Shown here in pieces: positions 22,177 to 35,200 of a stretch of DNA of 42,276 bases. Below the pieces are notes generated by a model that was not told the DNA's origin, did no database searches, and was given only the letters and a program-made list of their open reading frames with translations. The first letter of the stretch is position 1, and the number at the start of each line of letters is the position of its first letter. A program made the position numbers and the translations under genes. Source of the DNA: Spirogloea muscicola (lineage: Eukaryota; Streptophyta; Zygnematophyceae; Spirogloeales; Spirogloeaceae); the NCBI GenBank assembly GCA_009602725.1, contig WELB01000009.1:879839-922114 (forward strand), in the 5' to 3' direction.

Positions 22177-25100
22177 ATGAGCAACTTTTGGACCTTCGGC
22201 GGCCTCCGCAGCAGCCCGTCGCTGGAGAAATCCTCGCCGTCAGCCTCTGCGCCAGCGGTCGCCGTCGCTGCTGCGGCTGCTGCAGAGAGTGCGCAGGACG
22301 AGGAGGAGGTCCAGTCTCAGGAAAAGCCACACGGCGATGGTGGCGACGTCACCGCCAGCGATACACTGCCGCTCGGCACTCCCGTCGTGCACGCTCCCTC
22401 GCCAGCGGCTGGCGAGGACCATGACAGCGACAAGGACTATGACAGCGCGTCGGAGCGCATGGGCGCTGCCTCGTCAGTGTCCAGCTTTGGGGGTGGTAAG
22501 AATGGCGGCTTCCGTACGCCGACGTCCCCAGTGGGGTCCCTCGTTGGCGAATCCTATGGTTCACCGGCGCCAGGCATGGACGTCGGTGCAGAGGGCGCAC
22601 TGCTACGCCTCAACGAGATGTCCACGGGCAACCCCTCGCTGGACACTGCGTAAGACACGAGCTAGCCAGTCTTAAAGCTTACATCCCCCCCATCTATTCC
22701 GACGTTGGAATGGAATGGTGTGTGGCGGCTGAGCTCAACTTGGCTGACCAGGCAGGTCCAGGCCCTGCATGTACCCTTTGACTTTTGGCCTATCTTTGTG
22801 GCTCGATAGCTGGCTCGTCAGGCGTCAGTCCTGGACATTGCAAGAGTCCTTCTGCTCCGCTAGTTACAAACACTTATGCGGCACTTGTGCTGCAGTACGT
22901 CCGGTATCTCTGACACTACTGAACGACCCCGGTGGCTGCTGCTAGTGTGCTGGAGGACGTGGACGAGGAGGGCTTCCGGAAGCGCGTCTCGGAGATTGTC
23001 GACAAGGCTAAGTTGCCGGCAGACAGCCCCAAGGTGGAGACACTGGTGGACTCACTGCTTCCCATCGTGCGGTCCCTCAGCATGCGCCAGGAGCTCTTTG
23101 CAGACGAGCAGGTCAATGGTGACGGCGGTGCCGCAGCAAGCGGCGGAGATGGTCCCTCCCCTGCCATGCCTAGTGCCAAGGTCACGGACGATGACGACGC
23201 AGATTTTGACCTGCCTGTTGGAGGACAGGATGAGGAGGAAGACAGGGAGGGTGGTGACGAGGAGGAGGGCGAGGAGGAGGAGGAGGAGGAGGAGGAGCAG
23301 GAGGGGGAGGGAGAGGGAGAGGAGGAGGACGAGGAGGAGGAGGTGGAGGAGGGTGGAGGAGACGAAGGTGAACAGCAACGCGACGGTGACGAGAACGTAT
23401 CAGTGCAGGGCATGTCCGTGCGGAGCGACGAGCCCAGTGAGGCAAAGCCGCTTGTTGCTCCGCAGCAGGCTGAAGGGGAGGCCGAGCACAAAGAGGGCGA
23501 GGTCGGGAAGGGCGAGGTCGGGAAGGGCGAGGAGGAGGAGGGCGAGGAGGAGGGTGCAGGAGAGGAAGGAGCAGCGCAACAGCTGGAGGAGGCGGAGCCC
23601 CTACATGCTGCAGGGATGAGGGTGCAGAGGGACGCTGACAATGGTGGGGCAGCTGCCAAGCAGCAGGGTGAGGAGGGCCAGTTGGAGGAGGGAAGAGATG
23701 AAGAGGAAGGCGAGGATGAGGGAGGTGAGGAGGAGGGAGAGGAAGATGAGGGAGACGAGGAGAGGGATGAGGTAGGCGAGGAGGGAGGGGAGGAGATAAG
23801 GGATGGAGCTCACGAGGGCGAGGGCGAGGGAGAGGACGAGGGCGAGGAGGGCGAGGGCGAGGGCGAGGGCGAGGGCGATGAGTGGGAGGATGAGGACGAC
23901 GAGGACTTTGAGGAGGCGCTGGCTCGGAACCCCATGCTCCAGGCGGCCTTCCGGCAGGCGAGCGCTGCAAGGGATGCTGCCGATGGAGATGCCGGCCGCA
24001 GTGCTGGAGGTGGCGGCGGCCCAGTCGGGCTGGGTGTGTCGGGGGGTGGACTCCCTCCCCCCCCTTCGTCGGGCTCTGGTGGGGCCGGTGGTCGGACCCT
24101 CACGAATGGCAGCTCTGGAAGACCCAGCCTTGAGCCTGTTGCTTCAGGTAGGCAGCGGGGCAGCGGTGGCGGTGACATGACTGTGCGCGAGAGTGACCGC
24201 CCGGTTGCGGTGACGGCGTCGGACGGAGACGGTGGCGAGGTGGTGGCCAATGGCGAGGAGCCGGACGAGACGCGGGAAAAGCTGCAGAAGATCCGCATCA
24301 AGCTCCTCCGGTTGGCGCACCGGCTCGGCCAGTCGGCGCACAACGTCGTCGTGGCGCAGGTGCTGTACCGCCTGGGGCTCGCCGAGCAGCTGCGTGCCAA
24401 CCGCGGGGCGGCGCGGGGGTCGGCATTCAGCTTCGATGCTGCCTCAGCGGCCGCTGAGGAGCAGGAGGCTGCCGGCGGGGGCACCGATGAGGATCTCGAC
24501 TTCGTGTGCACAATCATGTTACTCGGCAAAACGGGCGTCGGCAAGAGCGCGACCGTCAACTCCATCTTTGACCACCCAATGACCAAGACGGATGCATTTG
24601 CAACCGCCACCGGGCGCGTGCGTGAGATCGTTGGCACTGTACATGGCATCTGTGTGCGGGTCATTGACACGCCTGGCCTCCAGCCGTCCGCGTCTGATCA
24701 GGTCGGTGATACATCATTTCATGTTTGCCACTGTCAGAGAGTCTGACTCAGATTTAGAGACCGTGTTCAACATGTTCCATCACTTTAGCCTGCAGCAGCA
24801 TAGCCTGACTGCACAAAATTGGTATTGCCACCAGAAGGGCTCGGCAGAATGCCCAAGGCATTCGGTTAGGACAATATAGTATTCGCTCCAGTGACATAGA
24901 CATTAGCTTGTTTCAGCATGCAACTGCGTGATAAGCCTTGGCTGACCCCCTGCCACCTTCTCCGCTTCTCCTGCATTTTGCCTGCTGTGCAGCGTAAGAA
25001 TGAGCAGATTATGGCATCAGTGAAGAAGTTTGTGAAGAAGCGGACGCCCGATATCGTTCTCTACTTTGACCGCCTGGACTTGCAGAGCCGTGACTATGGC

Positions 25101-28100
25101 GACCTGCCTCTTATGCGTATAATCACTGACACCTTCGGCACTGCGGTGTGGTTCAATGCCATTGTTGTCCTCACGCATGCGTCCTCGGCGCCGCCGGATG
25201 GAAGCAATGGTCAGCCGATGAGGTCTGTCAGTATGCTCACCACGCACTCGTGGTTCTTTGCAAACCTATTCTAACATTGACATAGTCATCTGAAGACATT
25301 ATGGTCATTTTCATTCATAGACCACGCTTCAGCTGTCCCATGCGCCTCTGGGCTTGTCAATGGTCAGGTCTACACAAATCTTGGTCGTGACCTCTGAGAG
25401 CGAGCTTGCATTCTGACTGCGACCTTGCAGCTATGAGATGTACGTGGCGCAGCGCTCGCACGTCGTGCAGCAGACCATCCGGCAGGCGGCAGGCGACATG
25501 CGCCTCATGAATCCTGTGTCTCTTGTTGAGAATCATCCCAACTGTCGCATGAACCGCGCTGGCCAGCGCGTCCTGCCCAATGGCCAGGTGAGGACGCTGG
25601 CTGATGATTGTTTGATGGTTCTCTTGTTGACCACTGTGATGTAGGGAATTTAGTGTGGCGAGCAAGTGTCTACATACCTTGTTCCATCAATCAATTACTG
25701 GTCAAAGTACAAATGTCGATGTACGAAATTAGTGCGGTCTTTGTGAAGTAAAGCTTGCCATCCTTCACTTGCAGATCTGGAAGCCACAGCTGCTGCTGCT
25801 GTGCTTCGCCTCCAAGATCCTGGCGGAGGCGAACGCATTGCTGAAGCTGCAGGACAGCACGCCGGCACGGCCATTTGGGACGCGGCCGCGTGTGCCCTCC
25901 CTTCCCTATCTCCTCTCCACCCTACTCCAGTCGCGGCAGCCGCTGAAGCTGCCAGAGGAGCAGCTCGGCGAAGAGGATGAGGAGGAGGATGATGACGATC
26001 TGGATGATGATGACGATGACGACGAGGTAAGGAGGGTGAAAACATAATGGGTTGTTGTCACGTGTCAAGCTGAGCTAGAAAAGTAGGCTGCCGCTGGTCT
26101 ACACAGAGCTTTCTAGCATCTTATGCTGCACATTCCTGCTGATAGGTGGACTACGACTCGCTGCCACCGTTCCGTCGGATGACCAAGGATGAGCTGGCAG
26201 AGCTGACTGAGGGGCAGCGGCGGGAGTACTATGAGGAGCTTGCCGAGCGCGAGCGCCTCTATCAGAAGAAGCAGTGGAAAGAGGAGCTCCTGCGTCGCCG
26301 TGAGATGAAGGTCCGCTGTGGCTGAGCCTACGGGCCATATCAGCCATGCCATGCTCCCGTCTGGGCAACCCGTGACTACATGATGGCACACTCACTGCTT
26401 TACTTAATGTGTGCCTTGCTGCAGAAGAGAGCTGGCCAACCGGATGCGGAGCCAATTGTGGAGGAGTTGGAGCCTGAGGACGATGGGCCGCGCTCGTCGT
26501 CTGTGCCCGTGCCCATGCCAGACATGGCTTTGCCGCCGTCATTTGACAGTGACAATCCCACCCACCGATACCGTTACCTGGAAACTGCCAACCAGGTAAG
26601 GAGGCTGCCAAACTTGACAAGCCAGGTTTGTCAAGAGATATGCTTATGGACGACGCAGATATGTCACCTCACACTGCTGGCATGGACTGTGTCGGCGAAC
26701 ATGGGTGCTCAGTCTGCTGGTGTCCAGTCGATCTGATGATAGCAAAGAGTCTAGAGGACCTTTGCCATTAGTCAGCCTGCAAGTTGGGCTTGTGAATGCC
26801 ATCAACCTGGAGTGAGCCGGCATAAGTCCTGAAGAAACTAGCTTTCATTGTCGAAGTCTGATCCACAACTCCTCAGATTTAGTATTCCTAATCCACTTAC
26901 GTGTCCAAGAACCCGACCAGCTGGCTATGAATCTACTGCATAGAAAGTGGGCCTCTGGATTTACCAACTGCGATGTGAGGAAGATGCACCTCGTTGCCCT
27001 GCAGTGGCTCGTGCGGCCGCTCCTGGAGGCGCATGGGTGGGACCACGATGCTGGCTACGATGGGTTTAGCCTAGAGAAGCAGATGGTGGTGCAGGAGCGC
27101 ATCCCCGCGGCCATTTCCGGGCAGATCACCAAGGACAAGAAGGAGGCCAACATCAACCTGGAGGCGGCGGCGACATTCAAGCACGGCAAGGACAGCTCGC
27201 GTGTCACCACCTCGGGCCTCGACATCCAAACAGTTGGCAAGGACCTTGCATACACGATGCGCTCCGAGACTCGGTTCTCCAACTTCAAGAAGAACAAGAC
27301 GACTGCTGGGCTCGCCCTCACATACCTTGGTGGCACTGTTGCGGCTGGTCTCAAGGTTCTTACCAATTGCCATAATCATGAGCTGCATAACTTGTGCAGA
27401 GCAACACTTCGGTGCAGCCCCACTTGCAATCAGTCTTTGTACCTTTCTGGACTTCATGCTATGCTTTTGTATGGGACTTCATTTTTCTCAACGCCCTGGC
27501 CTCCAAATTTCTGCTTAGCAAAGCCAGGCTGCTTGAAGACCTACAGGCAGGCTCTTACATTACTGGTATTTGAATCAGGTGGAGGACAAGCTGTTGGTGG
27601 GCAAGCAGCTGAAATTGGTCGTAAGTGGCGGCGCCATAACCGGCAAGGGCGACATGGCATATGGCGCATCTGCTGAGGCAACAATACGTCGCAAGTAGGG
27701 TTTCAAATTCTCTCCTGTCCTTAAGCAAGCTGCCTGATATCTGTTCTGACCAGCACCCCAATCTGACCAGGCTTTCAGCACTCGAAGCATTTTTCTGTGT
27801 GAATACCACACGGCCTTCTTGATTGCTGACACCCCCAGGTACTGTTTTTGTGTTTGCAGAGGTTACCCAATCGACAAGACGGTCACAGTGCTTGGACTGT
27901 CAATTATGGATTGGCAGGGGGACCTAGCAATAGGAGGCAATCTCCAGTCGCAGTTCCAGGTGGGCAAGACGATGATGGTGGCACGCGCAAACCTGAACAA
28001 CCGCGGTGCTGGCCAGATCAATCTGCGCGCGTCGTCTAATGAGCAGCTGCAGATGGCCATCATTGGCCTTGTGCCCATGATCCGCTTCCTCCTGCAGGGC

Positions 28101-28145
28101 CGGCCGTTCAGCTCCCCTGAGGCTGAATCAGAGCCGCTGCAATAG
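22177..28145 (+). CDS. TOC159: TOC159-family chloroplast protein-import receptor GTPase (10 exons)
   Basis: Exons: 22177-22649, 22946-24701, 24993-25222, 25431-25587, 25775-26026, 26146-26310, 26425-26595, 27005-27355, 27579-27694 and 27860-28145. All phases match, giving about 1318 residues. The protein sits in the outer chloroplast envelope and recognises transit peptides with TOC34 and TOC75. Residues 1 to about 640 form the disordered acidic A domain, with long Glu/Gly runs. The GTPase (G) domain starts near 650: P-loop LLGKTGVGKSATVNSIF near 690, DTPG near 732, then RKNEQIMASVKKFVKKRTPD, VVLTHASSAPP, SHVVQQTIRQAAGDMRLMNP. The M domain anchors in the membrane (WLVRPLLEAHGWDHDAGYDG, VTVLGLSIMDWQGDLAIGGN, ANLNNRGAGQINLRASSNEQ). 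The acidic loop DEEEDDDDLDDDDDDDE at about 26000 is also typical. The start at 22177 lies in a good gccgccATGa context; the frame stays open further upstream, so a longer N-terminus is possible. Confidence 0.96.
23217..23900 (+). repeat. TOC159: Purine-only GAG/GGA-rich tract inside the TOC159 acidic domain
   Basis: Long stretches of this coding strand are almost pure G and A (for example 23223-23366 and 23690-23900), built from GAG, GAA and GGC/GGA codons. They encode Glu- and Gly-rich repeats such as EEGEEEEEEEEE and GEGEGEGEGD. The tract explains the long but spurious open frames on the opposite strand. Confidence 0.85.
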
Positions 28146-28951
28146 ATCGTTGACATAGAGTAGAAGAGTTAAATTGCAAGGTCTGGTGATGAACTTATAG
28201 CTTGGTTTGCACTCTGTGACCGCACTTTCATAGCCAGCCCTTGATTGTTAGACTGGTCACACGCGTTTCACTAGGGCTACCTATCTGCACACGCTGGTCA
28301 ACTAGAACGAGTTGGAGTAAGCATGCGACACCACACTGCTTCTCAAGTGTGACCCTCTGTGACCCACCCATTTTTGGTCAACGATCTACCAAGTCATGAG
28401 CCGGATCTGGTCAAGAGCAAGTCGCTGGGCGCCAGTTAAGAACCTTGGCAGTTGCTGCCCTTTCAGCCCTGACTTGATCAAGCAAAAGAGGAAGAGCTAT
28501 GCAGGCTGCAGCGATGAGGTCAAGGTGGAAGGCATGGTGGGAGTTCCACTTTGTGGGGCCTGTGCATGATCAATGCAGCGGAGGTGTTGCTCAATGAATT
28601 CGATTGAGTGGAGTACCTTCTTATGCATGTGTAGAAGTCAAGCATCATTCAGTCAAAGTATGTACCTGTGGGCCTAAGTACTTTGACCCAGGTCCTGGAA
28701 ATCGTGGCATTTGTCAGTGGTCACATTTCCTTGCTCAGCAGCTTCAATCTCAGCCGATCAAAGGTATAAAGCAATAAATCTCATAAAGGCCATTGCTTGA
28801 GCTCACACTGAGGGTGCTAAGGACATTTGCACAATCATGTTGATATAGATGGGCAGAGGTGGTGGACCGCCTGCTCTTCAAGAAGCAAACATTTCGCCGC
28901 CCTTAATGAGGGGCGTCCTAGTCCTCTTTGGCCACAAATTGGTGGCGGGGT
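28146..28951. other. Tail-to-tail intergenic between TOC159 and the UDP-sugar transporter; no gene recognised
   Basis: This must hold both 3' UTRs. No open frame of note, repeat family or RNA gene was seen. A small hairpin-forming GCCCTTAATGAGGGGC lies at about 28900-28915, just beyond the transporter stop. Confidence 0.45.
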
Positions 28952-31769
28952 TTACTTAATGTAAGGAAATTTTGAGTGCACAATGGTGCTCGTGACTACA
29001 AGCGGTAGCGCAAGGAAGACGTGAGGGGATGGGGGCGCTCGATCCACCACAACCTGCAAAACTGCTGTAATCGCCAGCGCAGCTACAATGGCAATGCCCT
29101 GCATGTACCAAGAGGGCATCCCAATCAGATGAAAATATACTCTGCGTGCATTGCTAAAAAGCTCCACGGAACCCTCATCAACAACATTAGACAAATTGAC
29201 GCAAACATATAGTGGCAACCTTACCACAAGCCTACTGGCATCTGCAAAGCAGGACATGAATGGATGTCTGCCATCGCTGGTGTGAGAGCAGGGAACTCCT
29301 TGATGTGCTTCTTAGTCAACTACAATACGATGTACGAGACAAAGGGACTCTTATGCAACACAGGACTTCCGAATCTCAGCTTGCATCAAGCTGAAATTTC
29401 AGGGAGGGGGCAGCCGACCTTCTTCACACCGCCAACGTACTTGGTGACCAGTCCAACAATGATGCCACCCAAGGCGTTAATCAGCACAGGAATCTGCAAA
29501 CAGACTCCCAGCAAGGTGGTGCAAAGCCGTTATGTGAGAGAAAGAGTTAATAGGGAGGATGAGATGGAGGGAGGGAAGAGAGGGCAGGCGACACACAGAA
29601 TGACCAGCGCTCCTTACTACTGACTTCATCACAGTATCAATTCTTATGCACACATCTTCTCCCTCGCTCTGCCGCGACTGAAGAGCATTGGCAAGTAGCC
29701 GCACAGTACAGCTATTGCAGGCATCTCTTTTTGGTAGTGTTGCTTTCTGTAGAGCCAAGCCATGATGACCAGAATTCAACTCCAAGTATGTAGTGGAGTT
29801 CTGAGACTTGAACCATAGACCCAAACATACTGCTATCGCAACCTGCTGGATATCCACTACTCCATAAGGATGCCTGGAGAACAAGAATCTGGGCCTGCAA
29901 GTGGCTCTTGCAAGGTGCTCACGAGTGTAAGTGGCGTCCAGGCATGGAAATAGCCCTCCATGCGGATTCGCTGACCGTCCGGCGAGCTCAGGAGGCTGAG
30001 AGAGAGTAGCATGCTTGCAATCACCGCCATCTCCATTGTCATCAGGTAATTGCTGCGCCGCTTGACCTGCGCACAAGGTGGCGAGGTGCTGAAGGAAGTG
30101 TTGGGGCAGCTCGCAACAAGGCGCTAATGCAGGATACATTCGTTGTAGAGATGAACCACTGTGCCTGACTCAAGACTCTCATTCCAGAACCCAATTTGAC
30201 CAGAACTTGCGGCCATATCGTCCACTCAAGAGAACCGGCTTCGCATTGTGACATTGTTTCTGCATGGAGAACCTGAAGCTGGCAGCCCAGAGCTCAATTC
30301 CCAGAGCCCAGAGCCCAACAAGTACAGGTCTGCCAACCTGCATGACCCACTGGCAGAAGGTGGAGCCCATGCCGGAGAAGATGGCGCCTAGTGCCACAGG
30401 GAGGATGCCAGTCAGCAGCAGCGCCGTGCCGCCAGCAGCACCCATCTTGTGCGGCTTTGTGCCGCGGCCGTGCTTCTGTTGGTGCTGGCCCCACACGAGG
30501 AGCACGCTGGCCACCAGCATCACCAGAAGCGCCGCAACCTGCGGCCTGGACTGCCGATGCCTGTATATGACCCTCACCATAGGTCCATCATTGTCTGACT
30601 TGGGGAGGGAGACCAATTTTCAGGCTCTTGTTCAGGATCTTGTTCTGAATCCTGTCTAGGAATTTGGGAGAAAACTTGGACCCTTGCTACTGGCAACTCC
30701 AGGGCAGAACGCGCCGAGCAACGTGCAGCCATGACAGCTACCACGAGCGAATGCAAGCCTGGGCAGAGGGGCGACACGGAGCGAGGGCAAAGGGCGAGGC
30801 GAGACGCACTGGAGGAAGAGGAACATGAAGAGGGCGGTGAAGAGGAGCTTGCTCTGGTTGAGCATGTTGAAGGTGAGGTAGTCCAGGTTGCGGTACCCGA
30901 GCTGCAGCAGCAGGTTCTGCATGGCGTATATGGCCGCCGGCATTGCCGAGAAGGAGAGTGCGTCACGTGCGGACCACGCCGCCGCCACCTGCCGAAGGCT
31001 GCCGTCCCACGCCATGAGTGCAAGCGCACACAACGCCTGGGCATGGAGGCAGCCAAGGCCACATTGTCAGATCATGTTTAAGATCTGTGGGTAAAGGCTT
31101 AAGCCCTGAACCCTGGACCAATGTGGCAAATTATACATCAGATGTCCAACTAAGAGTTGTACATGCTTCCAGGTGGCCCCTGTGCATTGTCAGTGTCGTC
31201 GCATGGTGGCTGCTGGTGAGCGAGACTGCCATGGCAGAGGCGTCAAGGGCAGCAGCAGCTGACCTTGGCGACCTCGCACGAGAGCACCTGGGTGGTCACG
31301 ATGACGTCCTTGCTGCAGCGCCAGACGCGCAATTTGGCCAAGCGGGCAGCTGCCAGCAGCAAATGTGGCTGCGTCAGCGGCTATTGCAACTGGATGGCCG
31401 CCAACGAGAGTTGGTGGGCGCCCACTTGGCTGGAGCACGGCCGTCGCCTGAGGCGGCGCTGGCGGTCGCCGGCATTGCCAGCGCTGCAGCGGCCATGGCG
31501 ATGCTGGGCGGGGCAGCCGCCAGCCTGACAGCCTGACGGCCTGACGGAGCATCAGGGTCGAGGGGGGAGGGCGGAGTGGGGGGGCCTGCCTGACGAAGTT
31601 GCGGTTGAGGACGGGCTGGCAGCCGTACTGCGCCGCCAGCAGCGCCATGAAGACGAGCCCGCGGATGCCGCCATTGCCGCCGCCGCTGCCGACGTCGCCG
31701 TCGGCCCGCCCGTTGGCGACGGCTGACCGCTCCGCCGCCGCCGCCGCCGCCGTCGCGGAGCTCGGCCCG
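28952..31769 (-). CDS. ROCK1: ROCK1-type nucleotide-sugar transporter (UDP-GlcNAc/UDP-GalNAc, ER), 5' end in gap
   Basis: Exons in gene order: from the gap (31769) to 31590, 31312-31264, 31036-30810, 30560-30338, 30066-29923, 29493-29419 and 29098-28952. Phases match. It is a multi-pass membrane protein of the nucleotide-sugar/triose-phosphate transporter class. Recognisable pieces: LLAAQYGCQPVLNRNF, KDVIVTTQVLSCEVAK, AAIYAMQNLLLQLGYRNLDY, TFNMLNQSKLLFTALF, LINALGGIIVGLVTKYVGG, and ALPLVVTSTIVHSKFPYIK at the C-terminus. These follow Arabidopsis ROCK1 (At5g65000) along its whole length, which moves UDP-GlcNAc and UDP-GalNAc across the ER membrane. Intron 1 appears to use a GC donor (31589-31588, AG/GCAGGC) with a normal CAG acceptor at 31313. 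The N-terminus, a Ala/Gly-rich stretch before the first helix, reaches the 358-base gap, so the start codon is missing. Confidence 0.92.
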
Positions 31770-32127
31770 NNNNNNNNNNNNNNNNNNNNNNNNNNNNNNN
31801 NNNNNNNNNNNNNNNNNNNNNNNNNNNNNNNNNNNNNNNNNNNNNNNNNNNNNNNNNNNNNNNNNNNNNNNNNNNNNNNNNNNNNNNNNNNNNNNNNNNN
31901 NNNNNNNNNNNNNNNNNNNNNNNNNNNNNNNNNNNNNNNNNNNNNNNNNNNNNNNNNNNNNNNNNNNNNNNNNNNNNNNNNNNNNNNNNNNNNNNNNNNN
32001 NNNNNNNNNNNNNNNNNNNNNNNNNNNNNNNNNNNNNNNNNNNNNNNNNNNNNNNNNNNNNNNNNNNNNNNNNNNNNNNNNNNNNNNNNNNNNNNNNNNN
32101 NNNNNNNNNNNNNNNNNNNNNNNNNNN
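31770..32127. other. Assembly gap (358 undetermined bases) in a divergent promoter
   Basis: All bases are n. It is flanked by (GCC)n and GC-rich sequence and covers the 5' end of the UDP-sugar transporter and probably most of the promoter shared with the E2 gene. Its true length is unknown. Confidence 0.98.
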
Positions 32128-32260
32128 GCCACCGCAGCCGCCGCTGCGGCGACGGCCGCTTAGCGTTGGCGCTTAAGCGGGCGAGCGGCCGCCACCCGGC
32201 GCGCGTCATGGCGCTCTGAGGGCCGGCGCGGCGCTACGGCGCCCGGGGCTGCTCTCCGCG
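32128..32260. promoter_or_regulatory. Residual GC-rich upstream sequence of the E2 gene
   Basis: These 133 bases between the gap and the E2 ATG are GC-rich (gccgccgctgcggcgacggc) and probably 5' UTR and promoter. No specific element was recognised. Confidence 0.35.
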
Positions 32261-35200
32261 ATGAGGCCCGCGGCTCTCTTGGCGCGCCTCCTGACGGTGC
32301 GCGGCGCCGGCGGCGGAGGTGCCTCTCAGGCCGGCCGCCAGGTGAAGCCGGCTCGCTCGACGCGCCTCCTCTGCCCCGCAGGCCGTTGTCGTGGCCCTGG
32401 CTACGACTTGCCTCCTGGCTCCGAGGCCAGCTCGAGCAGTCGTTGTCAATAGAGCTACCAATGTGAGGCCTATCTCAGCCCGCCTCCTCTGTCGTGCAGT
32501 ATTCCAGGACCTTCACGAAACCTCTCCACCAAGGATTCCCAGCAGTGGTCAGGCGAGGTCAGCTCTGTTCAGCCCACTCTTGCTATGTCACGATTGCAGG
32601 CGAGTCGCAATCTTGTGCTCACTATCTTCGACTTCGACTGCAGTCGCTGGAAGCAACCGTAGCTGCGAGCCAGTGGAGCTCGTTCTTCTATCCCTAATCA
32701 CTGATAGGTGTGGATGTCCACGCTGACACTCCTTGTTCTTCAGTTGCTCTTGCAGAATGGTCTCCACCGGCGGCGCCACACAGGTGCTTTGCTCTCCTCC
32801 ATGCATCATTGCACGGCGCCTTGCCAGTACTACGCTCCTTAAATTATGAGAAATATGGGGACGAGCTCTGGCAAGATTCCACTGGGTTGCACGCGCATCT
32901 GGTCGCACTCAAATGCAGACCAGGACAGTCTTCATTCGTACCAGAGCTGCCTTCTCTGGCTGCTTTTCTCCTGCAGGCCCTACTGCAGAGAGTTCCCCAG
33001 CTTTGTGCCACACTCGGCCTCCTTGCACACAACACCTTTGAGATTGTTTGCAGCTGGTGATGGTAAGCCCTGCCATGGTTTTGATGCTCAAATGCCAGGG
33101 TCATCCTTGCTCTTGCTGAGCAAAGTCAGTGGCTAACTTATGTCTGCTGTCAAACCGTTGTGTTCTGTAATTGTAGGCGAGCCTGTGGAGGTTCTTGTCC
33201 CTCAGATGGGAGAGTCTGTCACAGACGGCACCATGGCTGGCTTTCTCAAGCGTGAGCTGATTATATGATCCTTTGCAGTCAGGCAGCTGCTGCTAGGTTC
33301 AGTGGTGAAAATCATGCTTAGTTGCTGGCAGCTCCTCCTGCATCTTGACACTAAGACACATCTTGACACTAGGGTATCTCTATTTGTATTGTAGCGTCTA
33401 TACTTATGCTAAAATGCAGTGAGGGACAGGAAGTCGTGAGCTGAGACTTACGCTGATGGAGTACCACTGCATGTGGCCCTTGTGCCCCTCTCACAACTCC
33501 CTTATCTGGGAGCAGTATTGACACTGTGTTCCTGTTGCCATCAGAGGCTGGCGATGCCGTGGAAACGGATGAGGTCATAGCTCAGATTGAGACAGACAAG
33601 GCAAGTATTACAGGGTCTGCCCAGTAATGACTTACTTGTGTCTGGATAGCTCTGGGTGGAAGACAAGCTTTGCTCTTATTGCAGCAGCATCGAGATAGGA
33701 TTCAATCTAGTTCCAATGTTTGTGGTGGTAGTCCATCTTCTGATGCTCTTGCTAAGGCAAGGTGGCCCTCTCTTCTGCAGGTGACTATTGACGTGCGCTC
33801 ACCTGAGGCTGGAGTTCTGGAGAAGGTATATCCACTGCTCCAATAAAATCTAAGAAGCAGAAGTGGCCCCTGCCTTGTTTGCAGTCTTTATGACTCAAGA
33901 TGCTGAAGGGCTATGATTGTCCTGCATGACTTTTCAGTATGACGTGAAGGACGGCGATACTGTCACGCCTGGAACAAAGGTAGCTACGGTCCTTAAAGGA
34001 GGAGCTCCGTCTAAGCCGGCTGCAAGCAGCGAGAAGTTGGCTGCTGATGACGCTAAGACGGCAGTCAAGGAGGAAGCAGCTGAAGCCAAGACAGAAGAGA
34101 AGCCACCAAAGAAAGAGCCAGAGGCGCCGCCAGCAGCCGCAAAGGCTGCGCCACCGCCTCCAACTCCTCCATCCACGCCACCGCCTCCCAAGCCTCCTCC
34201 TTCCCCAAAGCAAGCAGAGCAGCGCAGCACCAGCAGCACGACCGAGCCCATGCTGCCGCCGAAGGAGAGAGAGCGACGGGTCAGCCAATCATATATCTTG
34301 TCACTCAGTCCTCTTGGCAAGACAGGTCACAAGCTCTGGTTACAGACCGAGACAACTAATGGGTCGTAGATTGCAGCTTACTAAGAGGCTCTTGTATAAG
34401 GCCGTGGTTACGTATTCTGTCATATGCTGATATCCTTTGCGCCGTTTAACCAGCCTATAATGCAGCAGTCACAGTGAAGATCAATGCCTTCCATCTAAAC
34501 TGCAGCCGTTGGCTGTTCTGACAACATCCCCTCCCCACATCTTTGCATGTCATCCAATCCATAGGTGCCTATGACCAGATTGCGGAAGCGCGTGGCAGTC
34601 CGCCTCAAGGATTCTCAGAACACCTTTGCACTCCTCACCACTTTCAACGAGATTGACATGTAAGATACTCTACTATTTGAGGAGGTTTCCAGGCCTGTTT
34701 CCATCCTCGCTTACAGTTCTGACTGTCAAATTGATTGCAAGAGCTTGACTTCAACTTGTGACTGCTTCTCAGGACAAACCTAATGGCCTTACGAAATGAT
34801 TACAAGGACACATTTGTTGAGAAACACGGCGTCAAGCTGGGTTTCATGTCTGCTTTTGTCAAAGTAAGTCAGCAGATTTAATTTGCATCACTGCCTTGCA
34901 TAAGATCCAATATTTCATGACTACCTCAGTCCAATCTAAGCTCGAATTTGCTGGAATCTTATGGCCTGACTTGTTTCTTGTTGTCACGGTATTGTGGAAT
35001 GCCAGGCAGCAGTTGCTGCCTTGAAGCAGGAGCCCTCTGTCAATGCCGTCATAGATGGTGAAGTTATCATCTACCGGGACTATGTTGACATAAGCATTGC
35101 CGTGGGCACACCAAAGGTGTGTATCTTGCAAGTCCTTGTAAGACTAATCTGCATGAAAAGTAGCGCGATCTGAGATGTCTAGTGTTTCCCCTTTTCAGGT

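Noticed and set aside
22916-23970. Long Ser-, Pro- and Arg-rich minus-strand open frames of 240-260 codons
   Set aside because: They are the complement of GAG/GGA repeats in the TOC159 acidic domain, which contain no stop codons in several frames.
31190-32209. Open frames of 200-340 codons spanning the run of n bases on both strands
   Set aside because: They are open only because undetermined bases cannot give stop codons; the real coding part on the minus strand is the split transporter exon ending at 31590.
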